64,000 nucleotides of DNA from Parabacteroides chongii (GTDB lineage: Bacteria; Bacteroidota; Bacteroidia; Bacteroidales; Tannerellaceae). Below are positions 8,428 to 15,981 of the stretch, one piece after another. The DNA is taken from NCBI RefSeq assembly GCF_029581355.1, contig NZ_CP120849.1, positions 4,372,501 through 4,436,500 on the forward strand, written 5' to 3'. Below the pieces are notes generated by a model. It saw nothing but the letters and a program-made list of their open reading frames with translations, ran no database searches and was not told the DNA's origin. Each line of letters starts with the position of its first letter. Position 1 is the first letter of the stretch. The position numbers and the translations under genes were made by a program.

Positions 8428-8485
8428 TACTTTCTTTGTCCGCCATCATGCTCACTGAAAGAAAGTAGGGCGGCTTTCGCCGCCC
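8428..8485. terminator. Double hairpin between the cargo cassette and the reverse gene group
   Basis: Two nested or adjacent inverted repeats lie here: CTACTTTCTTT (8428-8438) with AAAGAAAGTAG (8458-8468), and GGGCGGC (8468-8474) with GCCGCCC (8479-8485). The second is a compact GC-rich hairpin just beyond the stop of the reverse-strand gene at 8491, so it probably terminates that operon and may act on both strands. Confidence 0.5.
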
Positions 8486-8490
8486 ACCTC

Positions 8491-8805
8491 TCAAAAACGG
8501 GTGTAAAGCCCCGTCACCATCGTGAACATTTCCTCCAGCATATCGCAATATATCCCCTCGTGCGTTTCAATGTCCTTCGTCTTACACTCGAATGTCTTTT
8601 TACTGAACGTCCTGCGGTAGAAGCGCATATTGTAGAGGTCTGCCCCTGCATCATAGATGATGTCAAGGCGGTTGGCACTCGTCTTGTTCCTCGCAAGGCT
8701 CATGCGTAAGCCGTTGCCCATGTCTATGAAGTCTTTGCTTCCCGTCATGGCGGCAAAGCGTCTGCCACCTATCTGCTCCAAAATCGTCTTTGCTATCATA
8801 TTCAT
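8491..8805 (-). CDS. Conserved small protein of conjugative elements, unknown function
   Basis: A 104-residue protein starting at the ATG at 8805, which follows a purine-rich AAAGAAGA ribosome-binding stretch; a longer in-frame version to 8841 runs through a GC hairpin and is less likely. The sequence KTILEQIGGRRFAAMTG near the start and a mixed alpha/beta body are of a type often seen among accessory genes of Bacteroidales conjugative elements. I do not recognise a function. It is the last gene of the reverse group that begins with the gene at 11,915. Confidence 0.72.
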   Translation of the reverse strand: MNMIAKTILEQIGGRRFAAMTGSKDFIDMGNGLRMSLARNKTSANRLDIIYDAGADLYNMRFYRRTFSKKTFECKTKDIETHEGIYCDMLEEMFTMVTGLYTRF

Positions 8806-8827
8806 TCTTCTTTGGGTGTTATGTTCG

Positions 8828-8845
8828 GGCGGTGCGGACACCGCC
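8828..8845. repeat. Short GC-rich hairpin
   Basis: GGCGGTG (8828-8834) pairs with CACCGCC (8839-8845), with a four-base loop. It sits between the stop of the 8853-9101 gene and the start of the 8491-8805 gene on the reverse strand. It could partly terminate transcription or reduce downstream expression within the operon. Confidence 0.45.
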
Positions 8846-8852
8846 TAAACGC

Positions 8853-9101
8853 TCAAAATTCTGTTTTCTCGGCTATTGGTGTGTTCCGTTCCAACCATGT
8901 TTTCACACACTCCATATTGTACTCGCTCGTTATGACTGCCGTGTGGCTGTCAATGGCGGTAAACCGACTGCTCTCATAGTCCTCTATCCACCCTTTAAGG
9001 GTTTCCACTCCCCACGCTTCGGCATCGTCAAAGATGCCGTCCAATTCCGTGATAGGCTTGCCGAACTTGACTATCAGCGTTTGGTAGCCTGCTTCGTTCA
9101 T
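8853..9101 (-). CDS. Small conserved element protein, unknown function
   Basis: An 82-residue protein. I chose the ATG at 9101 because it overlaps the stop of the upstream DUF3873 gene in an ATGA arrangement and starts with MNEAGYQTLIVKFGK; the longer frame to 9182 would run inside that gene. It is acidic and predicted globular, with no membrane segment. I do not recognise the family. Its position in a compact reverse-strand operon of the conjugative element suggests co-expression with the PcfJ/PcfK-like genes. Confidence 0.68.
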   Translation of the reverse strand: MNEAGYQTLIVKFGKPITELDGIFDDAEAWGVETLKGWIEDYESSRFTAIDSHTAVITSEYNMECVKTWLERNTPIAEKTEF

Positions 9102-9328
9102 TGCTTGTCCTCCTTTCCTCTTTTTGCCGTCAGCCACTTGTCCCGTGTGGCTCGGCACTCGTCCAACGTGGGTTTCACACAAGAGAACAATTCCCCGTCC
9201 GTGTGGCGGTAGTCGTATTGCACAAGTGTCCGCTTGCGTCTGCCGATGCCTGTTTGGAACTTCTCGTATTTCTCTGTCCCTGCTTTCGTGCAGGTGCTTA
9301 CTCCGTTGATGGTCATCCGTGTACTCAT
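9098..9328 (-). CDS. DUF3873-like small protein
   Basis: A 76-residue protein with the pattern MTINGVSTCTKAGTEKYE near the N-terminus and a Lys/Arg-rich middle, which I recognise as the DUF3873 type common in CTnDOT-like elements. Function is unknown. The basic RRKR stretch and small size would fit nucleic-acid binding, but this is only a guess. It overlaps the next gene by 4 bases and is preceded by a 21-base gap from the gene at 9350-9607. Confidence 0.72.
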   Translation of the reverse strand: MSTRMTINGVSTCTKAGTEKYEKFQTGIGRRKRTLVQYDYRHTDGELFSCVKPTLDECRATRDKWLTAKRGKEDKQ

Positions 9329-9349
9329 AATCGTTGTTTTTTTAGATGG

Positions 9350-9607
9350 TTAGAAATGTACTGACAAAACTCTGTTCTGCATCACCATTTCGGGATTGCT
9401 TGTGTAGCGTTGGTGCATGTAGAAATGGTGTGAGCCGAAGCCGTAAAGGAAGAACTTGTCAAGTTCGTGCTTCTCGGCAAAGTCCTTGACACTTGCCCTT
9501 AACTGCTCCTCACTTTGACAAAAAGTGAGGAGGTTCATAAACTCAAGGAACATCGTGGGAATTTTATCGTCCCACAAGCAAACCATACTTTCAAATCTTA
9601 CTTCCAT
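9350..9607 (-). CDS. Small element-encoded protein, unknown function
   Basis: An 85-residue, mainly helical, slightly acidic protein with an aromatic-rich C-terminal half. No recognised motif, membrane segment or signal peptide is visible. The start ATG at 9607 lies 24 bases after the PcfJ-like stop, so it belongs to the same operon. It is kept as a real gene because of its spacing and its place between two conserved element genes. Confidence 0.6.
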   Translation of the reverse strand: MEVRFESMVCLWDDKIPTMFLEFMNLLTFCQSEEQLRASVKDFAEKHELDKFFLYGFGSHHFYMHQRYTSNPEMVMQNRVLSVHF

Positions 9608-9631
9608 ATTGTTCTGTATTATAGGTTAATG

Positions 9632-10915
9632 TTATGCTGCGTTCATCCGCTGACGGATAAGTTCGGTATTGTCCTCCACAAGCCGGATGATGCGGTCATG
9701 GTACTCGGTATTGGAATTGCATACCCCTCTGCTCTGTACCACTTTCAGCGTTTTCAGTGACACTTCTATCGTTTCAATCCGTTTGCCGTCAATGGTGGCG
9801 GATAGGATAAGGGAGTTTGCCTTGTTATGATAACCGCCCACACAATGGTGCATCATCCGTCCTTCCTCTACCATTTCCTCAACGCTCTCTATGACCTTGA
9901 TGCAGATAAGGCTGTCAGAGAACACAAGTCCGAAGAAGATGCCTTTGGCTTTCAGATAGTTCTTCTCGTCTTCAATCGCCTTTTGCCGTTGCTGTTCCGT
10001 CCGCTCACGCTCCCTTTGCAGGTTGCGTTTTCTCACCAACTTATCGTGTTCCGCTTTGAGGTCGGCAGGGCAGACGTATTTCGGGCTGTTCGTGTCCTTG
10101 CCAAAATGACGCAGGAGGTCAATGGTGTCGCACCATACGGAGCCGTCCGAAATGGTGTAACCGTTGCGGATGCAAATCTTGACGGATGCCCAATACCGTC
10201 CCATATCAAAGGAACTACGGATATAATGCCGCAACATGGCATATTGCCCTGCTTTCAAGAGTGTTTCGGCTCGGCTGTCGGAAAGGATAGCCGTGAAAAG
10301 GTCATACGGCAGTGTGTTGTGATAGTCCCCATTGAAGCCGTTGCGTTTCAGTTCGGGGATGAAACGCTGTCGGGGATAGGTACACATAGGTGCTATATCG
10401 TATGCGTGAAGCCTGTTGTTCTTGCGTACCTCCATGTCGCTGTATTCAGACCATTGGTCATAATACAACATTGACATTCCACGCAGTCGGGCAACGGTCG
10501 TTGTCTTTCCATCGGGCGAAATCCACCTCTGCACCACTTCATAAATGGAATACTCGGCTGCCTGCCCTGCCTTGTATCGGGACTTGACGAAGAAGAAGCG
10601 TATCACTTGGTATTGCTTGCTGGTGGTGACGATGGAGAAGTATTCGTTTTCGCTGAAAACGCTCTTTCGGGTGCGCAACGCTTCCAATGACATACCGCAA
10701 TGGGGGCAGGTACATCCGCAAAGGGTGTCCGCAAGGTCGTGGTCGCTCTTCCACGAATGTCCGCACTCAGTGCAGATGTTCGTGCCGTCCGCTCTCTTGA
10801 TTGCGTAATGCTTGAAGCAATGGCGGAAAGCGTATGCCTTTTGCGTGGCGGTCAATCTCGGTAGTCGCTTGCTCAGCCGTGCGACTTCCTGCTGTATCTG
10901 TGTTCTCGGTTTCAT
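9632..10915 (-). CDS. PcfJ-like protein
   Basis: A 427-residue protein. The N-terminal region has Cys pairs CTEC (48-51) and CPHC (70-73), a likely zinc ribbon, and the C-terminal region has the PcfJ hallmark HHCVGGYHNKA followed by an IDGKRIETIE strand segment. PcfJ is named from the enterococcal pCF10 conjugation operon; homologues are widespread on conjugative elements and phages, but the activity is not known. It overlaps the PcfK-like gene by 4 bases (ATGA), so the two are coupled as in other elements. Confidence 0.85.
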   Translation of the reverse strand: MKPRTQIQQEVARLSKRLPRLTATQKAYAFRHCFKHYAIKRADGTNICTECGHSWKSDHDLADTLCGCTCPHCGMSLEALRTRKSVFSENEYFSIVTTSKQYQVIRFFFVKSRYKAGQAAEYSIYEVVQRWISPDGKTTTVARLRGMSMLYYDQWSEYSDMEVRKNNRLHAYDIAPMCTYPRQRFIPELKRNGFNGDYHNTLPYDLFTAILSDSRAETLLKAGQYAMLRHYIRSSFDMGRYWASVKICIRNGYTISDGSVWCDTIDLLRHFGKDTNSPKYVCPADLKAEHDKLVRKRNLQRERERTEQQRQKAIEDEKNYLKAKGIFFGLVFSDSLICIKVIESVEEMVEEGRMMHHCVGGYHNKANSLILSATIDGKRIETIEVSLKTLKVVQSRGVCNSNTEYHDRIIRLVEDNTELIRQRMNAA

Positions 10916-11340
10916 AAGCCTAAATCAAATAATGAGGGTTGTTGTACTTCTTGGGTGGTCGCTTTGGTGGCGGTTCTCGGCTTGTTGCGGTTCTGCAACT
11001 TGCGGACTTCCTCCTCTTGATATTGTCGGAGAGCCTTCTGACGTGCCTCCGCCTTTTCCTCTGTGGTGAGTTCCACCACGTGGTTCACGGCTATCTGACA
11101 CTGGATAGGCTTGCCCACCTCTATCTCGTTCTCGTCATAGTAGTGTACGGCTTGTCCGTATATCTCCCCGTCCGTGAAGCCGTTGCAACCGCTTTTCTGC
11201 ACATAGTTCAGAATGTAGGTCACGCAGTCATCTATGTTCTTGGCAGGGTTGCGGTAGTTCTTCGCAAAGAGCGCATCTTCCGCTGCACGTTGCTCCAAAT
11301 ACATCTGTATCGTTCTCTTGAAATGGTCTGTCGTTTTCAT
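10912..11340 (-). CDS. PcfK-like protein
   Basis: A 142-residue, highly charged, helical protein with a C-terminal basic linker rich in Lys, Arg, Gln and Thr. Its size, its position directly upstream of and overlapping a PcfJ-like gene, and the core segment CVTYILNYVQKSGCNGFTD fit the PcfK-like family. Function is unknown; in known elements the pair is near conjugation genes. It is preceded by a small membrane-protein gene with a 16-base gap. Confidence 0.82.
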   Translation of the reverse strand: MKTTDHFKRTIQMYLEQRAAEDALFAKNYRNPAKNIDDCVTYILNYVQKSGCNGFTDGEIYGQAVHYYDENEIEVGKPIQCQIAVNHVVELTTEEKAEARQKALRQYQEEEVRKLQNRNKPRTATKATTQEVQQPSLFDLGL

Positions 11341-11356
11341 ATCGCTGTCGGTAAGA

Positions 11357-11572
11357 TTAAAGGGTGAATAACCAAAGGATGAAGCCGAATAAGGCGATTG
11401 TGGAGAGGATAGCCACGATTATGCCTATCGCCACTCGGAACACTCCGTTTACTATCTCTCTGACGATGCCCCAAAGGATGCCGGATACCCAAAGGACGAT
11501 GCGCATGATTAGGGTGCATATCGCAAGCCCTATGTATTGCGCCACTTGTTTGAAGTCTGCCGTTGCTGTCAT
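11357..11572 (-). CDS. Small membrane protein of the element
   Basis: A 71-residue protein composed mostly of two hydrophobic segments (about 14-35 and 45-68). The start at 11572 is an ATG with GAGGAT just upstream; the longer frame to 11590 would need a TTG. It begins 7 bases after the stop of the gene at 11580-11915. No function can be assigned. Such short two-TM proteins are frequent in this operon type of Bacteroidales conjugative transposons. Confidence 0.62.
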   Translation of the reverse strand: MTATADFKQVAQYIGLAICTLIMRIVLWVSGILWGIVREIVNGVFRVAIGIIVAILSTIALFGFILWLFTL

Positions 11573-11579
11573 ATCCTCG

Positions 11580-11915
11580 CTATTTTTCAAGTTCTACAAT
11601 GTTGTCTATCCTGCCGTATAGGTATCTGCGAAGTCCGGTCTTGTCTGTTGCCTTGTATTCCGTCCAATGTCCGTATTGGCACACGATAAACGTGCGGAGT
11701 ACATCGGAGAAGTCAAACCTCCAGCCTTGCAGGAGTATTGCGCTCTTGAAATAGGTGTTGCTGTTCACGTTGCGTGTAAGCCAATCCTTTTCCTCTCGGT
11801 TCATCTGTCCTCCGTTGTTCAGTTTCTCACGAAGAATGTAAACCTTACTGCCTTTTAGTGCTTCCAATGTTGGCACTTCCCAAGCCACGAATTTTGTTGC
11901 CATTGTTGTTCCCAT
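11580..11915 (-). CDS. Conserved element protein, unknown function
   Basis: A 111-residue soluble protein starting at 11915, with a second possible ATG at 11903 (MATKFVAWEV). It has a mixed charge pattern and an aromatic-rich C-terminal half (GWRFDF, GHWTEYKATDKTGL). No family is recognised. It is the first gene of the reverse-strand group running to 8491, so the group promoter should lie upstream, in the gene-free stretch beyond 11,915. Confidence 0.62.
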   Translation of the reverse strand: MGTTMATKFVAWEVPTLEALKGSKVYILREKLNNGGQMNREEKDWLTRNVNSNTYFKSAILLQGWRFDFSDVLRTFIVCQYGHWTEYKATDKTGLRRYLYGRIDNIVELEK

Positions 11916-12340
11916 ATCCGTTCTGTTTTTGATTTTTTGTTTTTAATGCGGATTCAAGAGCTGAGGGAGTTGAGTTTCAAACTATCTTATCTGCCTCTCG
12001 TTTATCCGACATTTTTTTTATGCGTCTTTCTGTCGCATCGGTCGTTTTCGTTTCGGGTGCTTAAAAAGGTAGGGATTAGGGAATGCAAGTTTTTTTCGGA
12101 AAAATACTACCCGAAGGGCTGGAGATTTTTCCCGAAAACAGGAGGCTTGACCTTGCTTTCCCGTCAAATCCCGGAGTTACCTTTGCGCCCAGAACGGAAA
12201 TGACTGCCTGATGCGACTCACTGAAAGGCGCGAAAATGGAGGTAAACGGAAGTAGAGGCAGATTAGACAGAAAACTTCAAAAGAGAAATCCGTGAAAAAA
12301 GGAAGTCCCCCCAAAAAAGGACATAGTCGGTAGCGTGAAA

Positions 12341-12432
12341 CCGGGCAAACCACCTGCAAGGAAGTATGGTTTTATCTGTCTGGCCGGACGTGTCGGGGCG
12401 GGCAGATAAAATCATTCTTCCCGGTTTGCCAG
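12341..12432. repeat. Long nested hairpin near the element end
   Basis: Three ordered inverted-repeat pairs stack into one structure: GGCAAACC (12344-12351) with GGTTTGCC (12423-12430), GGAAG (about 12360-12364) with CTTCC (about 12417-12421), and TTTTATCTG (12370-12378) with CAGATAAAA (12403-12411). A GC-rich loop closes it. It could be a structured RNA or a recognition site for the element's own proteins. No coding frame explains the symmetry. Confidence 0.6.
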
Positions 12433-12550
12433 CTGTGGGTGACGGCTTGTTCCATTTATGGGCAAACGGTCATACACGGCTTTCCGCTTCCGGCTCAAAA
12501 GAACAGCGAAAAAGAAAAATCATCTGAAAAACCGTAAAAGCACCTCTTCG

Positions 12551-12635
12551 GCATAAGCACAAAAGAAATGGGCCTTGCCTCATCAGTCTAAACTGTCGTT
12601 TAGGCGTGAGGCAAAGCTCTTTTCTCCGCTTATGC
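12551..12635. repeat. Second long nested hairpin near the element end
   Basis: Nested inverted repeats: GCATAAGC (12551-12558) with GCTTATGC (12628-12635), TTGCCTCA (12575-12582) with TGAGGCAA (12607-12614), and CTAAAC (12588-12593) with GTTTAG (12598-12603). The total span is 85 bases. Like the neighbouring hairpin it lies between the last element gene and the presumed attachment site. Confidence 0.6.
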
Positions 12636-12735
12636 AGTAGTCGGCACACGTTCGTTCAAAATCCTTTTGGGCGATGGTGTGCCGACGAATAAAGCCGCTT
12701 TTACGGAAAAACTTGTATGAGATAGAAAAAAATCA

Positions 12736-12759
12736 GGGAGATTCATATCAAAATCTCCC
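12736..12759. repeat. Hairpin beside the presumed attachment site
   Basis: GGGAGATT (12736-12743) pairs with AATCTCCC (12752-12759), followed by GTTTTATTG. It could be a transcription terminator at the element edge or part of the integrase-binding arm region. Confidence 0.45.
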
Positions 12760-12768
12760 GTTTTATTG

Positions 12769-12778
12769 TTACTTTTGC
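12769..12778. other. Candidate attachment site (attR-like) of the conjugative transposon
   Basis: TTACTTTTGC matches 9 of 10 positions of the CTnDOT-type integration core GTAnnTTTGC. It lies between the last element structures and the chromosomal HAD gene. The same motif also looks like a Bacteroidales -7 promoter box, which is a known confusion because such elements often insert at TTTGC-containing sites. The other element end is outside the window, so this cannot be confirmed here. Confidence 0.4.
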
Positions 12779-12942
12779 ATACGAAGAGTTCTTTGAAGGT
12801 TACGCAACGCGCAGAAGAATAATGCAGCAGATAACTAACTAAATCGTAACCTATTACTATCATGAGCGATTAACATATGCTCATTTCCAATAAAATACAC
12901 TATTTTCGTAACTTCACATAAACAAATATACGAAAATACCGA

Positions 12943-13755
12943 TTACGCTTTCATTAAATCGTCAATGAAATGTGCAACCCCGTCTTCATCATTCGTATAT
13001 CGAGTAACCTGGTCAGCGTTTGCTTTTACGGGTGGCTGGGCGTTTGCCATTGCGACTCCGAGACCTGCAAATTGGATCATTGTAAGGTCATTATATCCGT
13101 CTCCGATGGCGATGACTTCTTCCTTTTTTATACGGACACGTTCCAAAAGGCGAGCCAGGGAGGCTGCTTTGTCTATTCCTTTGGGTACGACTTCCAGATA
13201 AAAGGCTTCCGAGCGGTACACATTGATACGTGCCCCGACTTCCTGGCGTAATCCTTCTTCCAGCGGAACCAGGTCTTCGGGCTCGCCAACGATCAGACAT
13301 TTATCGGCAGGCAACTGCAGGTCGCGTAGGAAATTATCCGTCTCTTTTACTTTCATTTTAGTAAGGAAAGATTCGTATTTGACATATTTGTCTTCCTTGT
13401 TTTCCGTCAGGATATATTTTCCGTTGTAGGAAAGGATGGTCAATCCGGCTTCGTGCGAACGTTGGTACAGCAACGGCATCATGTCCGGCGGCAATGCCTG
13501 TTCGTAGAAAACCTTGCCGGTTTTTACTTCGATCACTTTGCCTCCGTTGAAAGAAAGAATGAAGCCGCCGAACCGTTCCATCTCCAGTGTCTGGGTCAGC
13601 GGAACGATTCCGTAGGTCGGACGTCCCGAAGCCAAAACGAGGTGGAGACCTTGTTCCTGCGCTTTTATCAGTGTATCCCGGGTATAGGGAGTTATTTCCT
13701 TTTTACTGTTTGTCAATGTTCCGTCCAGATCGAGGACTAATAACTTGTATTTCAT
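12943..13755 (-). CDS. Cof-type HAD-superfamily phosphatase
   Basis: A 270-residue HAD IIB hydrolase. Motif I is DLDGTLT with the nucleophile Asp9 and acid/base Asp11; a Ser/Thr-Gly segment (ASGRPTYG) forms motif II; motif IV is GDGYNDLTM, followed by GVAMANA near the C-terminus. Such enzymes dephosphorylate sugar phosphates, FMN or similar small metabolites; the substrate cannot be told. The start overlaps the stop of the upstream helicase gene by 4 bases, so they form a two-gene operon. It is the first chromosomal gene beyond the conjugative element. Confidence 0.9.
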   Translation of the reverse strand: MKYKLLVLDLDGTLTNSKKEITPYTRDTLIKAQEQGLHLVLASGRPTYGIVPLTQTLEMERFGGFILSFNGGKVIEVKTGKVFYEQALPPDMMPLLYQRSHEAGLTILSYNGKYILTENKEDKYVKYESFLTKMKVKETDNFLRDLQLPADKCLIVGEPEDLVPLEEGLRQEVGARINVYRSEAFYLEVVPKGIDKAASLARLLERVRIKKEEVIAIGDGYNDLTMIQFAGLGVAMANAQPPVKANADQVTRYTNDEDGVAHFIDDLMKA

Positions 13756-15668
13756 TTTATATTTTGTTTTATCACAAGACCGTTTGCTATGATATATTTG
13801 TATAATTCTCTATAAAAGGCATGCTTTGTCAGGGTAGAGGCATCTCCCAGGATAATCAGTTTCATGCGAGCTCTTGTAATCGCGACGTTCATACGCCGGA
13901 GGTCGTTCAGGAAACCGATGTTTCCCTGCTCGTTGGCACGTACCAGGCTGATCATGATCACATCCCGTTCCTGTCCCTGAAAACCGTCTACCGTATGGAC
14001 TGTAATCAGTTTGCGGAACGGTTTGAAAAAAGCATTCCGTTTGATCAGGCCGCGGATATACTGTACCTGTGATTTATAAGGGGAGATCAGTCCGAAGTCG
14101 ATACTTTCATCCAGTACGCGTTCTTTGCTGATCTTTTCGATATAGTTTTGCAGCTGTTCTACCAGTAATACCGCTTCCTGTTTATTGATGCGGCTCAGGC
14201 TTTCGGATAACTGGTCTTCTTCAAAATCGCAGTCAGCCGTGTCGTACCATACAACCGGTGTGTCGTAGGCCAGTATTCCCCGATTCTTTACTTCCGGAGC
14301 AGCCTGTAATTCATCCTGATAAAACCAGTGGGAAGGGAAACGCATGATATCGTCGTGCATGCGGTATTGTATTTTCAGCAGAGAGACCGTATCCGGTTTG
14401 TTGCCGGCTACTTTCTGCATCAGGGTACGATCCAGTCCTCCGCGTGAAGCCTCTATACATTTAATTGTAGGAGGTAACTGATGATGGTCGCCGGCAAGGA
14501 TGACCCGGTCGGCTTTACCGATAGCGATCCAGCAAGCAGCTTCGAGTGCCTGTGCAGCTTCGTCGATGAACAGTGAGGTGAAATTGCGGTTGGTCAGTAC
14601 CCGGTTGGCGGAACCGACCAGCGTACAGGCTACGACACGGGCTTCGCCGAACAGTTCCGAGTCGATTTTAACCTCCAGCTCTGTCGCTCTGAAGCGAAGT
14701 CGGGAAAGCCGGTTGCGGGCTGTTTCCTTTTCGCTATGATTCTTTTTACGTAGTGACGATTGTATTTCGCGGATGGCTTTGCGTATGCCCCACAGTTCGG
14801 TATAGTCGGGATGTGATTCGAAACGGCGTTCGTAGGTAAACGAGAGCATCTTGTCGTTTACCCGGGTAGGATTACCTATTCGGAGCACATTGATACCTCG
14901 GTCGACCAGCTTTTCCGAGATCCAGTCGACTGCCGTATTGCTTTGTGCACAAACCAATACCTGGTTCTCACGATGCAATGTTTCATAAATAGCCTCCACG
15001 AGTGTGGTCGTTTTTCCTGTTCCGGGAGGACCGTGTACGATCGAAACGTCTTTGGCTGCCAATACGTGGTTGACTGCTTCTTCCTGGGTGGTGTTCAGCC
15101 AGGGAAAGCGGATTGGAAACAGGCTGCGGCGTCCGGCTGGTGCCTTGCCGATCAGTATATCCCGTAAATCAGCCAGGCGGTTGTTTTTGGCTTTCATTAC
15201 ATTGGATAATGCCTGGAACATCGTTTTATAGCTTGTCTCATCAAAATAAAGCTGGACACCTAATGAACTGTCTGCCGCCTGCAAATCGAATAATGCAGAA
15301 GGTGTCGGCAAGATAACGACCATCCGGTCTTCCTGTACATAGCTGATAATACCTGAGAAATTGAAATAACGTGGATTCCCTGTCCCGTTCGTCGTGAAAA
15401 AGCATACCGGACGACCATACTCGAAATTATGTTCTATCTCTTTATCATCCCTGCGTTCTACCTCTATAACCAACTGATTCAGCGAATTGTAATAGCTTTT
15501 ACCGGAAATGACAGGATACCAGCAAAGTCCCTGTTGTATTTTTCGGTGTATACCGATCCGTTCAGATTGTTGCCGGTAAGTTTCCTTTTCATATTCGTAT
15601 TCCATTTGGAGAAGATCCAATTGGCGTTGCAGATCCGCGATCGGAGAGATTATAGGGGTTGTCGTCAT
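13752..15668 (-). CDS. SF1B helicase of the IGHMBP2/Dna2/Upf1 type
   Basis: A 638-residue AAA-type superfamily 1 helicase. Walker A is GPPGTGKT (213-220), motif II is DEAAQ (369-373), and the C-terminal half carries QYRMH, VDGFQGQE and NVAITRA motifs typical of Upf1-like enzymes. The N-terminal 190 residues form a coiled segment and a beta-barrel-like region, as in IGHMBP2. Bacteroidales genomes commonly encode this protein; it probably acts on DNA or RNA 5'-3', but its cellular role is not known. It is coupled to the downstream HAD phosphatase by a 4-base overlap. Confidence 0.9.
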   Translation of the reverse strand: MTTTPIISPIADLQRQLDLLQMEYEYEKETYRQQSERIGIHRKIQQGLCWYPVISGKSYYNSLNQLVIEVERRDDKEIEHNFEYGRPVCFFTTNGTGNPRYFNFSGIISYVQEDRMVVILPTPSALFDLQAADSSLGVQLYFDETSYKTMFQALSNVMKAKNNRLADLRDILIGKAPAGRRSLFPIRFPWLNTTQEEAVNHVLAAKDVSIVHGPPGTGKTTTLVEAIYETLHRENQVLVCAQSNTAVDWISEKLVDRGINVLRIGNPTRVNDKMLSFTYERRFESHPDYTELWGIRKAIREIQSSLRKKNHSEKETARNRLSRLRFRATELEVKIDSELFGEARVVACTLVGSANRVLTNRNFTSLFIDEAAQALEAACWIAIGKADRVILAGDHHQLPPTIKCIEASRGGLDRTLMQKVAGNKPDTVSLLKIQYRMHDDIMRFPSHWFYQDELQAAPEVKNRGILAYDTPVVWYDTADCDFEEDQLSESLSRINKQEAVLLVEQLQNYIEKISKERVLDESIDFGLISPYKSQVQYIRGLIKRNAFFKPFRKLITVHTVDGFQGQERDVIMISLVRANEQGNIGFLNDLRRMNVAITRARMKLIILGDASTLTKHAFYRELYKYIIANGLVIKQNIK

Positions 15669-15734
15669 ATCACTTTCATTCAGGCGGCAAAGATATTACT
15701 TATCCGAATAACATCCTGTAACTTTTCGGTTAAA

Positions 15735-15844
15735 ACTTACTTAGTAAGTAGCCTTCAACTTACTTGATAAGTAGGGTATAGGGTTACTTACTAAGTAGAC
15801 GGAAGATTACTCGATAAGTAGATTGGGGCTTACTTGGTAAGTAG
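15735..15844. repeat. Five-copy tandem array of 17-bp palindromic units
   Basis: Five units at 15735, 15758, 15782, 15805 and 15828 (period 23-24 bp, 6-7 bp spacers) share the pattern nnTTACTTnnTAAGTAG, with TACTT and AAGTA as inverted arms (one arm has TACTC). The array fills much of the 313-bp gap between the reverse helicase and the forward glycine-zipper gene. The spacing is about two helical turns, as for repeated operator sites. Confidence 0.85.
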
Positions 15845-15981
15845 GTTTTTGCTTTCTTGATGAAAAGAATAAACAATTATAAAAAAGTGAAACGGGTGGG
15901 GGTTTTTCTTATTTAGACTGTCATAAAAATAAGTCGGGAGAGCTTATTCTCCGGTAAACTGTAACGAAATAGTTGATATAT

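Larger units (their letters stand above)
11916..12768. other. Gene-free right-end region of the conjugative element
   Basis: No convincing gene is present. An 88-codon frame at 11937-12203 has no recognisable protein character. The stretch contains the presumed promoter region of the reverse operon and two very long nested hairpins (12,341-12,432 and 12,551-12,635) annotated separately. Purine-rich segments such as 12,220-12,320 look non-coding. The layout fits a terminal region needed in cis for excision or integration, but this is inference. Confidence 0.5.

Noticed and set aside
11937..12203. 88-codon forward frame in the element end region
   Set aside because: No ribosome-binding site, no known pattern, and an odd Phe/Ser-rich composition; it lies in a stretch that otherwise looks non-coding.
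12630..12863. 77-codon minus-strand frame over the presumed att site
   Set aside because: It overlaps hairpins and the att-like core and has no protein-like features.
15735..15844. Palindrome array considered as a CRISPR
   Set aside because: Repeats are 17 bp with spacers of only 6-7 bp, and no cas genes are nearby, so CRISPR is excluded.
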